The notes under the pieces were generated by a model that was not told the DNA's origin, did no database searches, and worked only from the letters and a program-made list of their open reading frames with translations. From contig CAYTGN010000001.1 in assembly GCA_964437415.1 (NCBI GenBank), forward strand, positions 62,001 through 126,000: a stretch of DNA of 64,000 nt, written 5' to 3'. Source of the stretch: CADEDV01 sp964437415 (GTDB lineage: Bacteria > Bacteroidota > Bacteroidia > Chitinophagales > Chitinophagaceae). The position numbers were made by a program, and so were the translations under genes. Below, piece after piece: positions 42,534-51,126 of this stretch; position 1 is the first letter of the stretch; each line of letters starts with the position of its first letter.

Positions 42534-44459
42534 ACTGACCCTGCCTGTGCTGTCCACCTTAATTTTATTTTCAGCCTGGAGAAACTCAATCACTTTCCAG
42601 GCTTTTTCTTTTTTAATGCCGTTCAGCTTTTCGAAAAGTTCTTTTGTGTACAGCGTTTGTTTTCCCACAAGAGTTATGATCTGCTGATGAAGTTGTTCAA
42701 ATTCTTCTTTTGAAATACTAACTGCTTTTTGCCGGAGGCAGTTATCACAAATGCCACAGGAACGTATATGGGCATCGCCGAAATAGGAGCCAATGATGCG
42801 GCTGCGGCATTCAGCTTCTTCTTTCACATATTGCAGCATTTGTTTCATTCTTTTTTGAAACCTGTCTTTTCGTTTGTCATATGCCAGCATATCAATACTC
42901 AGCTCCTCTGTTCTGATACGGTTGCGCAGCAACATGATCTGCGGATTATCCTTTTGCGGGTTGTATTCGATTACTCCCCGCCGGTGAAGTTCTGATAACT
43001 GTATTTTTATTTCTTCGGCATCTTTTTTTAAGAGCCCGGCAAGCATTTTTTCAGAAACAGGCACTGTCTGGTCAAAAATACCTTCGTAAGACCGTAGCAA
43101 CGTCTTTACTATCGGATCATACATGGGTTGCGAAGTCTCAAATTCATACAAAGCTTCCTTAGTAATGCTGAAGCCAATAGTGGAAGACAAAAAAGCCTGT
43201 TCATTAAAAGAAAGCCAGCCATCCTGTTCCAATGCTTTCAATGAAAACAGTGCAGTGTGGCTGTTCAGTTTAAATTTTTTCAGGAAATCGCTGATGTCAA
43301 AATCATAATAGATTCCTTCACCTGTGTGGATGGGTATTTGTAAATAATTGCAAATAGCCAGGTACACTTCTCTTATTTCCGGCAAAGAAGGGAAACGCTG
43401 TGAAGCCATTTCATCTAATTCATGCAAGTTCTTTTCATCATATAGCAGCACAGCATATGAGGTTTTGCCATCTCTGCCTGCTCTTCCGGCTTCCTGGTAA
43501 TAGTTTTCCAGGCAATCGGGTACATCGGCATGAATCACTGTTCTCACGTCGGGTTTGTCAATTCCCATTCCAAAGGCATTGGTGCAAACGATCACTCTTT
43601 TTTTATTCCGGATCCATTCTTCTTGTTTGCGGCTTCGTTCATCCTGGGGTAAACCGGCATGATAGTAATCGGCTGATATGTTTTGCAACTGCAGCAACTC
43701 ACTTATTTCTTTAGTTCTTCTCCGGCTTCGGCAATAAATAATCCCTGTGCCTGCCACTTTTCTCAGTATCTCTATGATCTTATTGATCTTTGAATCCACT
43801 TTAAAAACACTATAGGAAAGGTTGGGTCTTTCGAATGATTGTCTGAAGATTTTCTCATTGCTGAATAGCAGTTTTTCACAAATGTCTTTTTGTACATCCG
43901 GTGTTGCGGAGGCCGTCAATGCCAGAACAGGGACTCCGGGCAATTCTTCTCTCAAAGCCGCAATCCGCAAATAAGGCGGACGAAAATCATAGCCCCATTG
44001 GGAAATGCAATGCGCTTCATCCACAGCGACCAGGCTGATACCCATTCCCGGCAGGTATTCTTTGAACAGGGATGTTTCTAACCGTTCTGGTGATACATAC
44101 AGGAATTTGCAATTGCTCTCCGTCACCACTTTCAGGACATTGATCACTTCTTTTCTTGTCATGCCGGAATAGATGGAATAAGCCGTGATTTCTTTTTTAC
44201 GAAGATTTTCCACCTGGTCTTTCATCAAAGCGATCAAAGGAGAAATCACAAGACACATTCCTTCTTTTGCCATTGCCGGCACCTGGTAACAAAGTGATTT
44301 GCCGCCACCAGTAGGCATCAGGGCTAATGTATCATGTCCATTAAGTACAGAGTGAATTATATCCTCCTGCAACGGACGGAAGGAATCGAAGCCCCAGTAT
44401 TGTTTGAGGATTTGGTGAATGGTGAGTGGTGAATGGTGAATAGGGGCTGGGCCGTTCAT
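42525..44459 (-). CDS. recQ: RecQ-family ATP-dependent DNA helicase
   Basis: 644 residues. Superfamily 2 motifs: Walker A MPTGGGKS near 48-55, DEAH with CISQWGYDFRP near 140, LTASATPDVQ, the second RecA domain with IIYCRSRRRT, GMGIDKPDVRTVIH and QEAGRAGRDG. The zinc-binding RQC region is present as C-R-S-R...C-G-I-C-D-N-C; no HRDC domain is obvious. It unwinds DNA 3' to 5' in recombination and repair. After the initiating Met the first residues (IHHSPLTIHQ) are encoded by a 7-bp-period repeat and do not resemble RecQ. Confidence 0.95.
   Translation of the reverse strand: MNGPAPIHHSPLTIHQILKQYWGFDSFRPLQEDIIHSVLNGHDTLALMPTGGGKSLCYQVPAMAKEGMCLVISPLIALMKDQVENLRKKEITAYSIYSGMTRKEVINVLKVVTESNCKFLYVSPERLETSLFKEYLPGMGISLVAVDEAHCISQWGYDFRPPYLRIAALREELPGVPVLALTASATPDVQKDICEKLLFSNEKIFRQSFERPNLSYSVFKVDSKINKIIEILRKVAGTGIIYCRSRRRTKEISELLQLQNISADYYHAGLPQDERSRKQEEWIRNKKRVIVCTNAFGMGIDKPDVRTVIHADVPDCLENYYQEAGRAGRDGKTSYAVLLYDEKNLHELDEMASQRFPSLPEIREVYLAICNYLQIPIHTGEGIYYDFDISDFLKKFKLNSHTALFSLKALEQDGWLSFNEQAFLSSTIGFSITKEALYEFETSQPMYDPIVKTLLRSYEGIFDQTVPVSEKMLAGLLKKDAEEIKIQLSELHRRGVIEYNPQKDNPQIMLLRNRIRTEELSIDMLAYDKRKDRFQKRMKQMLQYVKEEAECRSRIIGSYFGDAHIRSCGICDNCLRQKAVSISKEEFEQLHQQIITLVGKQTLYTKELFEKLNGIKKEKAWKVIEFLQAENKIKVDSTGRVSLK
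44414..44441. repeat. 7-bp-period array in the recQ start region
   Basis: Four degenerate copies of GGTGAAT in tandem at 44414-44441. On the minus strand they encode residues 7-16 of RecQ, between the start codon and the first RecQ-like residues. Confidence 0.75.
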
Positions 44460-44520
44460 TCAGCAAAATATTTAATGTGCTTTTCCCGAAGCTAAGTATA
44501 ATTTCAGATGTAGGTCAGAC

Positions 44521-44548
44521 CGTCTCACGACTGACGCCTCACGCCTAC
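44521..44548. repeat. 7-bp-period array at the copA stop
   Basis: Four degenerate copies of CGCCTCA in tandem (44521-44548). The copA TAG stop on the minus strand (44545-44547) is formed by the edge of the array. A GTAGG at 44511 can pair with CCTAC at 44543. Confidence 0.65.
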
Positions 44549-46671
44549 AACACTTTCTTTACAAATAACCTCACCGAATTGATAGCCAGCACTACATCGC
44601 TCATGCCCATTACTAATGCACCAAAAGTGGGAGTGAGAAAACCAAATGCAGCCACAGGAATGGCAACGATATTATAAGCAAAAGCCCAGAACAGGTTTTG
44701 TTTGATGGTCAGGTAAGTGTGTTTGCCCAATCCTAATGCTGTCGGCAGGTTCTTTAATCCATGATTCATCAGTACCACTTGTGCGGTTTGCATCGCAATC
44801 TGTGACGCTTCATTCATGGAAATACCAATAGTGGCTTTTGCCAGAGCCGGTGCATCATTGATGCCATCGCCGACCATTGCTGTAGGAGTGGCTGCTGAAA
44901 AGGCTGCGATCTTTTCTAATTTTTGTTCTGGTGTTTGTTCAGCGATCACGGTATCAATGCCTAATTGTGCTGCCAGCTCATCACACTTTGCTTTGCGATC
45001 GCCACTAAGCAAAATGGTCTTGATGTTTTTATTATGCAGGTAGTCAATCACCATTTTTGCTTCCGGTCTTATTTCATCTTTTACGTCCACCCAGCCGATC
45101 AGTTCACCATTGCGAAGAATATAAACATTGTGGCTATGGTCATCGATGAGTTCTCTGGCAGCTTTGAAAGAACCGGCTGTATATTGATTGCCGTCTTTGT
45201 CTGTAGCCTGCATGCCCAGACCTTTCACTTCTTCAATTTTGCTCCAGCGTATTTCATCCTTTGTCTTCCATTCATCAATGATACACCTGGCAATAGGGTG
45301 ATTGGAATATTTTTCAAGACTGAATACGATCTTTTTAAATACTGGTTCATCTTCAATCAATGATTTGAAACCGGCTACCCTGAACTTACCTGTTGTCAAT
45401 GTGCCTGTTTTATCAAATACCACCTGTGTGATGTCCTTGAACAGCTCAAGACTGGTCGCATTTCTAAAAAGAATACCTGTCCTGGCTGCTCTTCCCAGTC
45501 CAACAGCGATTGCTGCAGGGGTAGCTAAACCCATTGCACAAGGGCAGGCGATAACCAAAACGGCAATACTACGCATCAATGCAGGTGTAAAGTCTTTTAA
45601 CACAATCCAGCTAACCGTAAGCGTTACAACTGCTATTCCTAAAACAACAGGGATGAAAACAGCGCTGATCCTGTCGGCCAGTTGCTGCACAGGCGGTTTT
45701 TCTCCCTGCGCCTGTTTCACCATATTGATGATGCCGGACAATACCGTGTCATCACCTATCGCCGTCACCTGTGCTTTCACAGTGCCGTCGCTGATCAGGC
45801 TGCCGCCGATCAGTTTGTCTTTTGCTCCTTTCCTTACGGGCACACTTTCGCCGGTGATGATAGCTTCGTTTGCATGGGCATCGCCCCATAATATTTTACA
45901 GTCGATCGGTACCTGTTCGCCGCTTTTGATGAGAATAAGATCACCCACCCGAAGCTGTGTATTCTCCACCTGGAAAATTTGTTCTTTGTGTTCATCATCA
46001 AAAGCGATCATATTGGCTATCACTTTTTGTGACTTCACAAGTTTTTTCAGTTCTCTTTGCGTGGATGCAATGGAAGCATCTTCGAGATAATTACCCAGGA
46101 AAACCAAAGTGATAATGGTGGCAGCGGTTTCATAGAACATATATTGCTCCGGCTGGCCGGTCAGTGTTCCATATAAGCTATACACAAATGCTGCAGTAGA
46201 ACCAACTGCGATCAGCACATTCATATTCGGCATCCTGTTGCGGATACTTTTCCATGCACTTTTGCCAAAAAAACTCATACCCACTGCATAAACCGGAATG
46301 GTCAACCCAAGCTGTAGCCACGGATTCATGATCCAGGCAAAACTGGGATTGTGATGTAGCGATGGAAACATGTGCAAGGCCAATATGGCTGTGAAAGGAA
46401 GACAAAACCAGAACCGCTGCAGGTGGGTGGATAGGAAGGGTTTTCTTTCTTTCTCTGTTGTTGTTTGCCGGCCGGCAATAACATAGCCAAGCTCGTGAAT
46501 ACCTTTGCTGATCCTTTCTTCCGGCACCGTTCCTTCTTTGTCAAAAATCACATCACCGGTGGCAAAATTCACCTTCACATTCTTCATGCCCTGCTTTTCC
46601 AGGTATTTATGAATGTTGATGGCGCAGGTGTTGCAATCCATTCCTTCTACCTTCCATTGAATCTTTTCCAT
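44545..46671 (-). CDS. copA: Copper-translocating P1B-type ATPase
   Basis: 708 residues. One N-terminal heavy-metal domain with C13-x2-C16 (MDCNTCAI), eight predicted helices, the actuator TGES, the transmembrane metal site CPC (VIACPCAMGLATPAA), the phosphorylation site DKTGTLT, HP in SNHPIAR, and MVGDGINDAPALA. The late-helix residues AYN and MGMSD fit Cu(I)/Ag(I) exporters of the CopA type. It pumps copper out of the cytoplasm at the cost of ATP. No CueR/CsoR-type regulator or chaperone is adjacent. The stop lies in a repeat array. Confidence 0.93.
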   Translation of the reverse strand: MEKIQWKVEGMDCNTCAINIHKYLEKQGMKNVKVNFATGDVIFDKEGTVPEERISKGIHELGYVIAGRQTTTEKERKPFLSTHLQRFWFCLPFTAILALHMFPSLHHNPSFAWIMNPWLQLGLTIPVYAVGMSFFGKSAWKSIRNRMPNMNVLIAVGSTAAFVYSLYGTLTGQPEQYMFYETAATIITLVFLGNYLEDASIASTQRELKKLVKSQKVIANMIAFDDEHKEQIFQVENTQLRVGDLILIKSGEQVPIDCKILWGDAHANEAIITGESVPVRKGAKDKLIGGSLISDGTVKAQVTAIGDDTVLSGIINMVKQAQGEKPPVQQLADRISAVFIPVVLGIAVVTLTVSWIVLKDFTPALMRSIAVLVIACPCAMGLATPAAIAVGLGRAARTGILFRNATSLELFKDITQVVFDKTGTLTTGKFRVAGFKSLIEDEPVFKKIVFSLEKYSNHPIARCIIDEWKTKDEIRWSKIEEVKGLGMQATDKDGNQYTAGSFKAARELIDDHSHNVYILRNGELIGWVDVKDEIRPEAKMVIDYLHNKNIKTILLSGDRKAKCDELAAQLGIDTVIAEQTPEQKLEKIAAFSAATPTAMVGDGINDAPALAKATIGISMNEASQIAMQTAQVVLMNHGLKNLPTALGLGKHTYLTIKQNLFWAFAYNIVAIPVAAFGFLTPTFGALVMGMSDVVLAINSVRLFVKKVL

Positions 46672-46840
46672 AGAAACTCCTTACTTGTAATAACAAATAC
46701 CATTCGTATTGGTTGCAAAGTTATCAATTGGCCGGTGGCGGCATTTTCTTCTTCAGGAATATGTTTACAACAGGGTTGCTAAATACAAAACTGTATTTAC
46801 TAAACCATGATTTTCTTACTCCCTTTTTGGTGTCGGGGGC

Positions 46841-46848
46841 TAAATTTG
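46841..46848 (+). promoter_or_regulatory. Bacteroidota -7 box (TAAATTTG) for tsaE
   Basis: Exact TAnnTTTG match with only three bases before the tsaE ATG at 46852, so the transcript is expected to be leaderless. Confidence 0.6.
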
Positions 46849-46851
46849 CGT

Positions 46852-47277
46852 ATGGAGTGGCAGTTTTCATTAAAGAACATCACCGAGGTTGCAAATTCCT
46901 TCTGGAACCAACTGGGAGACCGTGTTGTGGTGGCTTTTCATGGTCAAATGGGGGCAGGTAAGACCACTTTTATCCATGCTTTGTGTGATGTCAAAAAAGT
47001 GAAGGATGTGGTCGGCAGCCCGACTTTTTCCATCATCAATGAGTATGCTTTTACAGAAAATGGAAGAGAAAAAAAAATATACCATATAGACCTCTTCCGG
47101 TTGAAAGATGAAGAGGAGGCTATCCAGGCTGGTGTCGGTGATTGCATTTACAGCGATCATATCTGCCTGGTGGAATGGCCGGAAAAAGCCCCCGGACTTT
47201 TCCCTGACGATACAGCTCATGTTTTTATTGAGACGGTTGATTCACAAACAAGGAAGCTGAAAATCACTAATATTTAG
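46852..47277 (+). CDS. tsaE: tRNA t6A biosynthesis ATPase TsaE
   Basis: 141 residues from the ATG at 46852; an in-frame upstream extension would cover the promoter. Walker A GQMGAGKTT at 31-39, VGSPTFSIINEY, the Walker B-like HIDLFRL and the closing LVEWPEK are diagnostic for TsaE (YjeE). With TsaB and TsaD it makes threonylcarbamoyl adenosine at tRNA position 37. It is followed by a 7-bp-period repeat pair and ald. Confidence 0.95.
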   Translation: MEWQFSLKNITEVANSFWNQLGDRVVVAFHGQMGAGKTTFIHALCDVKKVKDVVGSPTFSIINEYAFTENGREKKIYHIDLFRLKDEEEAIQAGVGDCIYSDHICLVEWPEKAPGLFPDDTAHVFIETVDSQTRKLKITNI

Positions 47278-47285
47278 GTACATTT

Positions 47286-47377
47286 GGCTACCAGTTGCTG
47301 GTTGCTTGTTACTATCATTTACCCCTTTTCTATCCGTATGACCGGCAACCAGGAATGAGAAACCAGTAACCAGCCAT
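47286..47377. repeat. Inverted pair of 7-bp-period arrays before ald
   Basis: GGTTGCT-type units fill 47286-47313 and AACCAG-type units fill 47343-47377, complementary in sense and separated by 29 bp. The ald ATG (47376) lies at the edge of the second array. The two halves could pair into a large imperfect stem. Confidence 0.7.
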
Positions 47378-48590
47378 GAGCCAGCAAAAGCCCAAAATAA
47401 GTACTTCCTTCAGCTACGAAACACTCGAAGAGACCCTTGACATCAAACCCAAGGGCTCGGAAATGCACATTGGTATTCCCAGAGAAATTGCTTTCCAGGA
47501 AAACCGTATTGCACTGACTCCTGATGCGGTAAGTGTGCTGGTGAGCAACGGGCATCATGTTACCATTGAACATAATGCCGGTGAGGCTTCGCATTTCCGG
47601 GACAAAGATTATAGTGAGGCCGGCGCCAGGATCGTATATGACAGGGCTGATGTGTTTAAGGCGCCTGTTCTGGTAAAGAGTGCGCCGATTATTGATGAAG
47701 ATCTTCCCCTGTTGCAACTGAACCAGGTCATAATTTCTCCTATACATCTTTCTGTATTGAAAGCAGAGTTGCTGGAAAAGATGATGGAAAAAAGAATTAC
47801 AGCCATTTCCTTTGAGAATTTAAAAGACGACAGTGATAGTTATCCCATTGTCCGCAGTATGAGTGAAATTGCCGGCAGCGCTGTAATGCTGATTGCAGCA
47901 CAGTATCTCGGCTCTGCTAATCATGGAAAGGGGGTGTTGCTGGGTGGTATATCCGGCATTGCGCCAACAAAAGTCATTATCATCGGGGCCGGTATTGTTG
48001 GAGAATATGCAGCAAGAGCTGCTCTTGCATTGGGGGCATCAGTAAAAGTTTTTGACAACAGTGTGTATCGCTTAAAGCGATTGCAGAATAATATCGGTCA
48101 TCGCTTGTGGACTTCGGTGATAGAACCGAGAATGCTGGCCAAGCAATTAAAGACCTGTGAAGTGGCGGTAGGGGCATTAGGATCGGAGACCGGAAGAACA
48201 CCCATGGTGGTAACAGAAGAAATGGTGAGCAATATGCGGCCCGGCTCTGTTATTATTGATGTGAGTATTGACCGCGGCGGTTGTTTTGAATCCTCTGAGA
48301 TCACATCACATGAGCATCCCATTTTCATGAAGTATGGCGTCATTCATTATTGTGTGCCCAATATTCCATCCGGTTTTGCACGGACAGCTTCGCAGGCTAT
48401 CAGCAATGTGCTGATGCCGCTTTTACTGGAAGCAGGCGATGAAGGTGGATTTGAAAAATTGTTATGGCATAAAGTGCATTTGCGCAATGGCATTTATCTC
48501 TTCAAAGGTTCGCTGACCAATTTCTATCTGAGCGAACGGTTTGACCTGAAATATACCGATCTGAATTTACTGATAGCAAGCCAACGGTGA
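47376..48590 (+). CDS. ald: Alanine dehydrogenase
   Basis: 404 residues, of which about the first 30 (up to PKGSE) are an extension not found in standard Ald. Then MHIGIPREIAFQENRIALTPDAV with the substrate Arg, LVKSAPI with Lys and PIHLS with His for pyruvate binding, and the NAD fold KVIIIGAGIVGEYAARAALALGASVKVFD. The motif VIIDVSIDRGGCFESS is typical. It interconverts L-alanine and pyruvate plus ammonia with NAD. A PntA-like relative is the main alternative but lacks this spelling. Repeat arrays lie at both ends of the gene. Confidence 0.9.
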   Translation: MSQQKPKISTSFSYETLEETLDIKPKGSEMHIGIPREIAFQENRIALTPDAVSVLVSNGHHVTIEHNAGEASHFRDKDYSEAGARIVYDRADVFKAPVLVKSAPIIDEDLPLLQLNQVIISPIHLSVLKAELLEKMMEKRITAISFENLKDDSDSYPIVRSMSEIAGSAVMLIAAQYLGSANHGKGVLLGGISGIAPTKVIIIGAGIVGEYAARAALALGASVKVFDNSVYRLKRLQNNIGHRLWTSVIEPRMLAKQLKTCEVAVGALGSETGRTPMVVTEEMVSNMRPGSVIIDVSIDRGGCFESSEITSHEHPIFMKYGVIHYCVPNIPSGFARTASQAISNVLMPLLLEAGDEGGFEKLLWHKVHLRNGIYLFKGSLTNFYLSERFDLKYTDLNLLIASQR

Positions 48591-48610
48591 TTGGTGATTC
48601 TTGAATGACA
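48583..48610. repeat. 7-bp-period array at the ald stop
   Basis: Four degenerate copies of ATTGGTG at 48583-48610. The ald TGA (48588-48590) is inside the first units, so the array forms the stop codon. Confidence 0.6.
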
Positions 48611-48634
48611 TTTAATAATGACAGTTTTCCATAC

Positions 48635-49546
48635 TTATTCAATAGAAGTTTGGATTCCTATGTCAGCAAAATTCTTTTTTAATTCTTCCCAATGTTTTTC
48701 TCTCAGGCTTCCTGCCATAAAACTTTTTGATTGAAGATCTTTTGTAATTATTCTTAAGGCATCTGACAATTTTCTTCCTGAAGACTCTTTTGCAGCTATT
48801 ATTATTTCATCCAGGTTGTATTCCTTATTTATCCATGGGAAAAAGTGATTCTTTACATAGAAAGAATTGTTCTCTATTTTGAAATAGTACATTTGATAAC
48901 CAAAAATGACAAAAAAACAGGTTATTGGTATTAAAAGAAAAAGTATTCTATCAGGATGGAGCAGTATAGTCTCATGGGTGGAGATAAGTAAAGCAACTGT
49001 TATTCCGCTAAAGAGGAGGGTATTAAAATTAAATAAAGGGTTTCCTGCAAATTTTGTTTTGTTTGAGTGCGATCTGCTTTTTCTTTGCTCGTGCAGATGG
49101 GAAATAATTTTGTCATGAAAAAAGATTGTCACTGCTTTCCTGAGTTGTGTCATATTGCTATAACACAAATCGGCTATTTTAACTATAGTTTCATTTTTCA
49201 GGCTGATTCTTACTGTGATTGTATCCAGACCCATCGCCCTGCCCCGGGCAAAAAGTTTGATTTCCCGTATGTCATCTTTTGTTATAGTCATAGATTTTTG
49301 AAATAGCCTTTTTACAACGATTTCATCATTTGTAATGGCAACTTTTGCAGCAGCCTTAAAAGTTGAGTAAAATAAATAAGCAATAAGGGGAAGGAGTATT
49401 AAAATCAGTAGCCAATTTGGAATTGAAATGTTTGGTGTGTTTTCAGTCAGATCTTCTTTTATAGCAAAGACAATAGTTGCAGTAAGAAATAGTGTTGCGA
49501 AAGCCAGGTTAATCCATGTAGTGAAACTATACCTGCTTTTTATCAT
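48635..49546 (-). CDS. Membrane protein with two PH-like halves, unknown function
   Basis: 303 residues, A+T-rich compared with neighbours. Two similar halves, each with a pair of membrane helices followed by a soluble beta domain: helices near 12-28 and 42-62 then VAITNDEIVVKRLFQKSMTITKDDIREIKLF; helices near 175-195 and 200-220 then FKIENNSFYVKNHFFPWINKEYNLDEI. Such domains recall bacterial PH-like (bPH2/YdbT-type) modules (inference). It starts 9 bp after the ABC ATPase stop on the same strand, so it is the last gene of the lpxA operon and could be the membrane partner of that ATPase, though it does not look like an ABC permease. Confidence 0.6.
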   Translation of the reverse strand: MIKSRYSFTTWINLAFATLFLTATIVFAIKEDLTENTPNISIPNWLLILILLPLIAYLFYSTFKAAAKVAITNDEIVVKRLFQKSMTITKDDIREIKLFARGRAMGLDTITVRISLKNETIVKIADLCYSNMTQLRKAVTIFFHDKIISHLHEQRKSRSHSNKTKFAGNPLFNFNTLLFSGITVALLISTHETILLHPDRILFLLIPITCFFVIFGYQMYYFKIENNSFYVKNHFFPWINKEYNLDEIIIAAKESSGRKLSDALRIITKDLQSKSFMAGSLREKHWEELKKNFADIGIQTSIE

Positions 49547-49555
49547 GACACTGGG

Positions 49556-50173
49556 CTATTTAAAATTACCTATATTGATTTTCTCTGTGCAAAACCTGTA
49601 TTCCACTTCATCATTACTGCTCACCAGCACCAGCCGGTCTTTACAGTAGCTGTCAATGAGGAAGTGGTACAGCTTAATCCCCGCAGCATCAAGGTTGGTA
49701 CAGGGTTCATCGAGCAAAACAATCGCAGTGTCTGAAAAAATACATTGCGCCAGTTTTACCCGCTGTTTCATACCTGAGGAATAATAGCGGATCTGTTTAC
49801 CCGCTGCTTTTTCAAGACCTAAAGCTGTGATGATGGAATTTGTTGTAACACCAGGCAAAAAAGGTTTGAAACCGTGATGAAAATCAAGAAATTCCAATAA
49901 TGTCATTTCTTCCACCACCTCCAGGTAAGGAGCGCAGATGGAAACTTGTTTATAAATTGTTTCATTTGCTACTTGCTCATTGTCCATTACCCATTGCATA
50001 TTTCCTTCATTCAGCATCATTCCTCCGCTCAGCACCTGCAGCAAGGTGCTTTTGCCCGATCCGTTGGGCCCGGTGATGGCATAGGCTGTTCCTGTTTCAA
50101 ATGTATAGGTGAAATGACGGAAGATCCAGTCGCGGTTAAATCTTTTGCCGGCATCAGTCAGGGATAGTTTCAT
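49556..50173 (-). CDS. ABC-type ATP-binding protein without adjacent permease
   Basis: 205 residues, one nucleotide-binding domain. Walker A GPNGSGKST at 35-43, signature YSSGMKQRVKLA near 130, Walker B IVLLDEPCTNLDA near 155. The H-loop reads VSSNDE, so the switch His is Asn. It overlaps lpxA by 20 bases and is followed 9 bp later by a membrane protein gene on the same strand. Exporter-type ATPases of this size act with a membrane partner; none of recognisable ABC family is adjacent. A CcmA-like or LptB-like role cannot be supported. Confidence 0.8.
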   Translation of the reverse strand: MKLSLTDAGKRFNRDWIFRHFTYTFETGTAYAITGPNGSGKSTLLQVLSGGMMLNEGNMQWVMDNEQVANETIYKQVSICAPYLEVVEEMTLLEFLDFHHGFKPFLPGVTTNSIITALGLEKAAGKQIRYYSSGMKQRVKLAQCIFSDTAIVLLDEPCTNLDAAGIKLYHFLIDSYCKDRLVLVSSNDEVEYRFCTEKINIGNFK

Positions 50174-50960
50174 CAGCGCCGTTTTTGGTGAAACGTTTGA
50201 TGATGCCGCGTTGTGATTCGCGGATAAAGGTTACAATCTCATCCCGTTCATCAGTAGCCGGAAACTCCTCTTCAAGGAATTCTATTGCCTGTGATGTGTT
50301 CAGCCCTTTATTATAGATGGTCCTGTAGATGTCGAGTATGTGGTTGATTTTTTCTACCGTAAACCCCCTTCTTTTAAGCCCTACTGAATTTACACCGGCA
50401 TAGGAAAGAGGGTTGCGGCCTGCTTTAATATAAGGCGGGACATCTTTACTCACTAAAGATCCGCCACTGACAAATGAATGATGTCCGATATTGACAAACT
50501 GGTGCACTGCACACATACCGGCGAGAATGGTCCAATCCCCGATAGTTACATGACCGGCCACCTGTGTATTGTTACTGGTGATACAATTGTCACCAACTAT
50601 GCAATCATGGGCAATGTGACAATAGGCCATGATAAGACAATTATTACCGATTATTGTCTTTTCACGGTCAATGGTGCCCCGGTTTATTGTTACAAATTCC
50701 CTGATGGTGGTGCCGTCGCCGATAAAAACATTTGAATATTCACCCTGGAATTTTAGGTCTTGCGGCACAGCAGCAATAACAGCTCCGGGAAAAATCCGGC
50801 AGTTTTTGCCAATCCGGGCTCCTTCCATGATGGTTACATTGGAGCCGATCCAGGTACCATCCCCTATTTCCACATCTTGGTGAATAACAGTAAACGGGTC
50901 AACTTTTACATTGGTGGCTAGCTTCGCATTCGGATGAATGTATGTATGTGGATGAATCAT
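50154..50960 (-). CDS. lpxA: UDP-N-acetylglucosamine acyltransferase
   Basis: 268 residues, left-handed beta-helix of hexapeptide repeats (IGDGTWIGSNVTI, IGKNCRIFPGAVI, and so on). NRGTIDREKTIIGNNCLIMAYCHIAHDCIVGDN contains the catalytic His region, and the C-terminal helical part (RRGFTVEKINHILDIYRTIY) is LpxA-specific. It starts lipid A synthesis by transferring an R-3-hydroxyacyl chain from ACP to UDP-GlcNAc. lpxC/fabZ and lpxD, often linked, are not next to it here. A minus-strand -7 box lies about 43 bases upstream, and the ABC ATPase gene overlaps its end. Confidence 0.95.
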   Translation of the reverse strand: MIHPHTYIHPNAKLATNVKVDPFTVIHQDVEIGDGTWIGSNVTIMEGARIGKNCRIFPGAVIAAVPQDLKFQGEYSNVFIGDGTTIREFVTINRGTIDREKTIIGNNCLIMAYCHIAHDCIVGDNCITSNNTQVAGHVTIGDWTILAGMCAVHQFVNIGHHSFVSGGSLVSKDVPPYIKAGRNPLSYAGVNSVGLKRRGFTVEKINHILDIYRTIYNKGLNTSQAIEFLEEEFPATDERDEIVTFIRESQRGIIKRFTKNGADETIPD

Positions 50961-51003
50961 GCAGGGTTGTTACAAAAAAGCCACGTTTTCGTGGCAAACG
51001 GGG

Positions 51004-51011
51004 CAAAGTTA
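51004..51011 (-). promoter_or_regulatory. Bacteroidota -7 box (TAACTTTG) for lpxA
   Basis: Exact TAnnTTTG match on the minus strand, 43 bases upstream of the lpxA ATG; the intervening leader contains a GCCACG...CGTGGC inverted repeat (about 50981-50995). Confidence 0.55.
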
Positions 51012-51111
51012 GTTTTTAATGACAAATGACAAGTTTTTTTCCCGAAACCCGCTGAAACCCACTGCCACAGCGGATTTAAACCCCGACTGATGAAAATTCA
51101 ATGTTCCGACG

Positions 51112-51119
51112 TAAATTTG
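51112..51119 (+). promoter_or_regulatory. Bacteroidota -7 box (TAAATTTG)
   Basis: Exact TAnnTTTG match seven bases upstream of the AraC-type regulator ATG at 51127; predicted leaderless. Confidence 0.6.
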
Positions 51120-51126
51120 CAGTCCG

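Noticed and set aside
45302..46090. 262-codon open frame antisense to copA
   Set aside because: It lies fully opposite the strongly supported copA; the translation is low in charged residues and has no recognisable motif.
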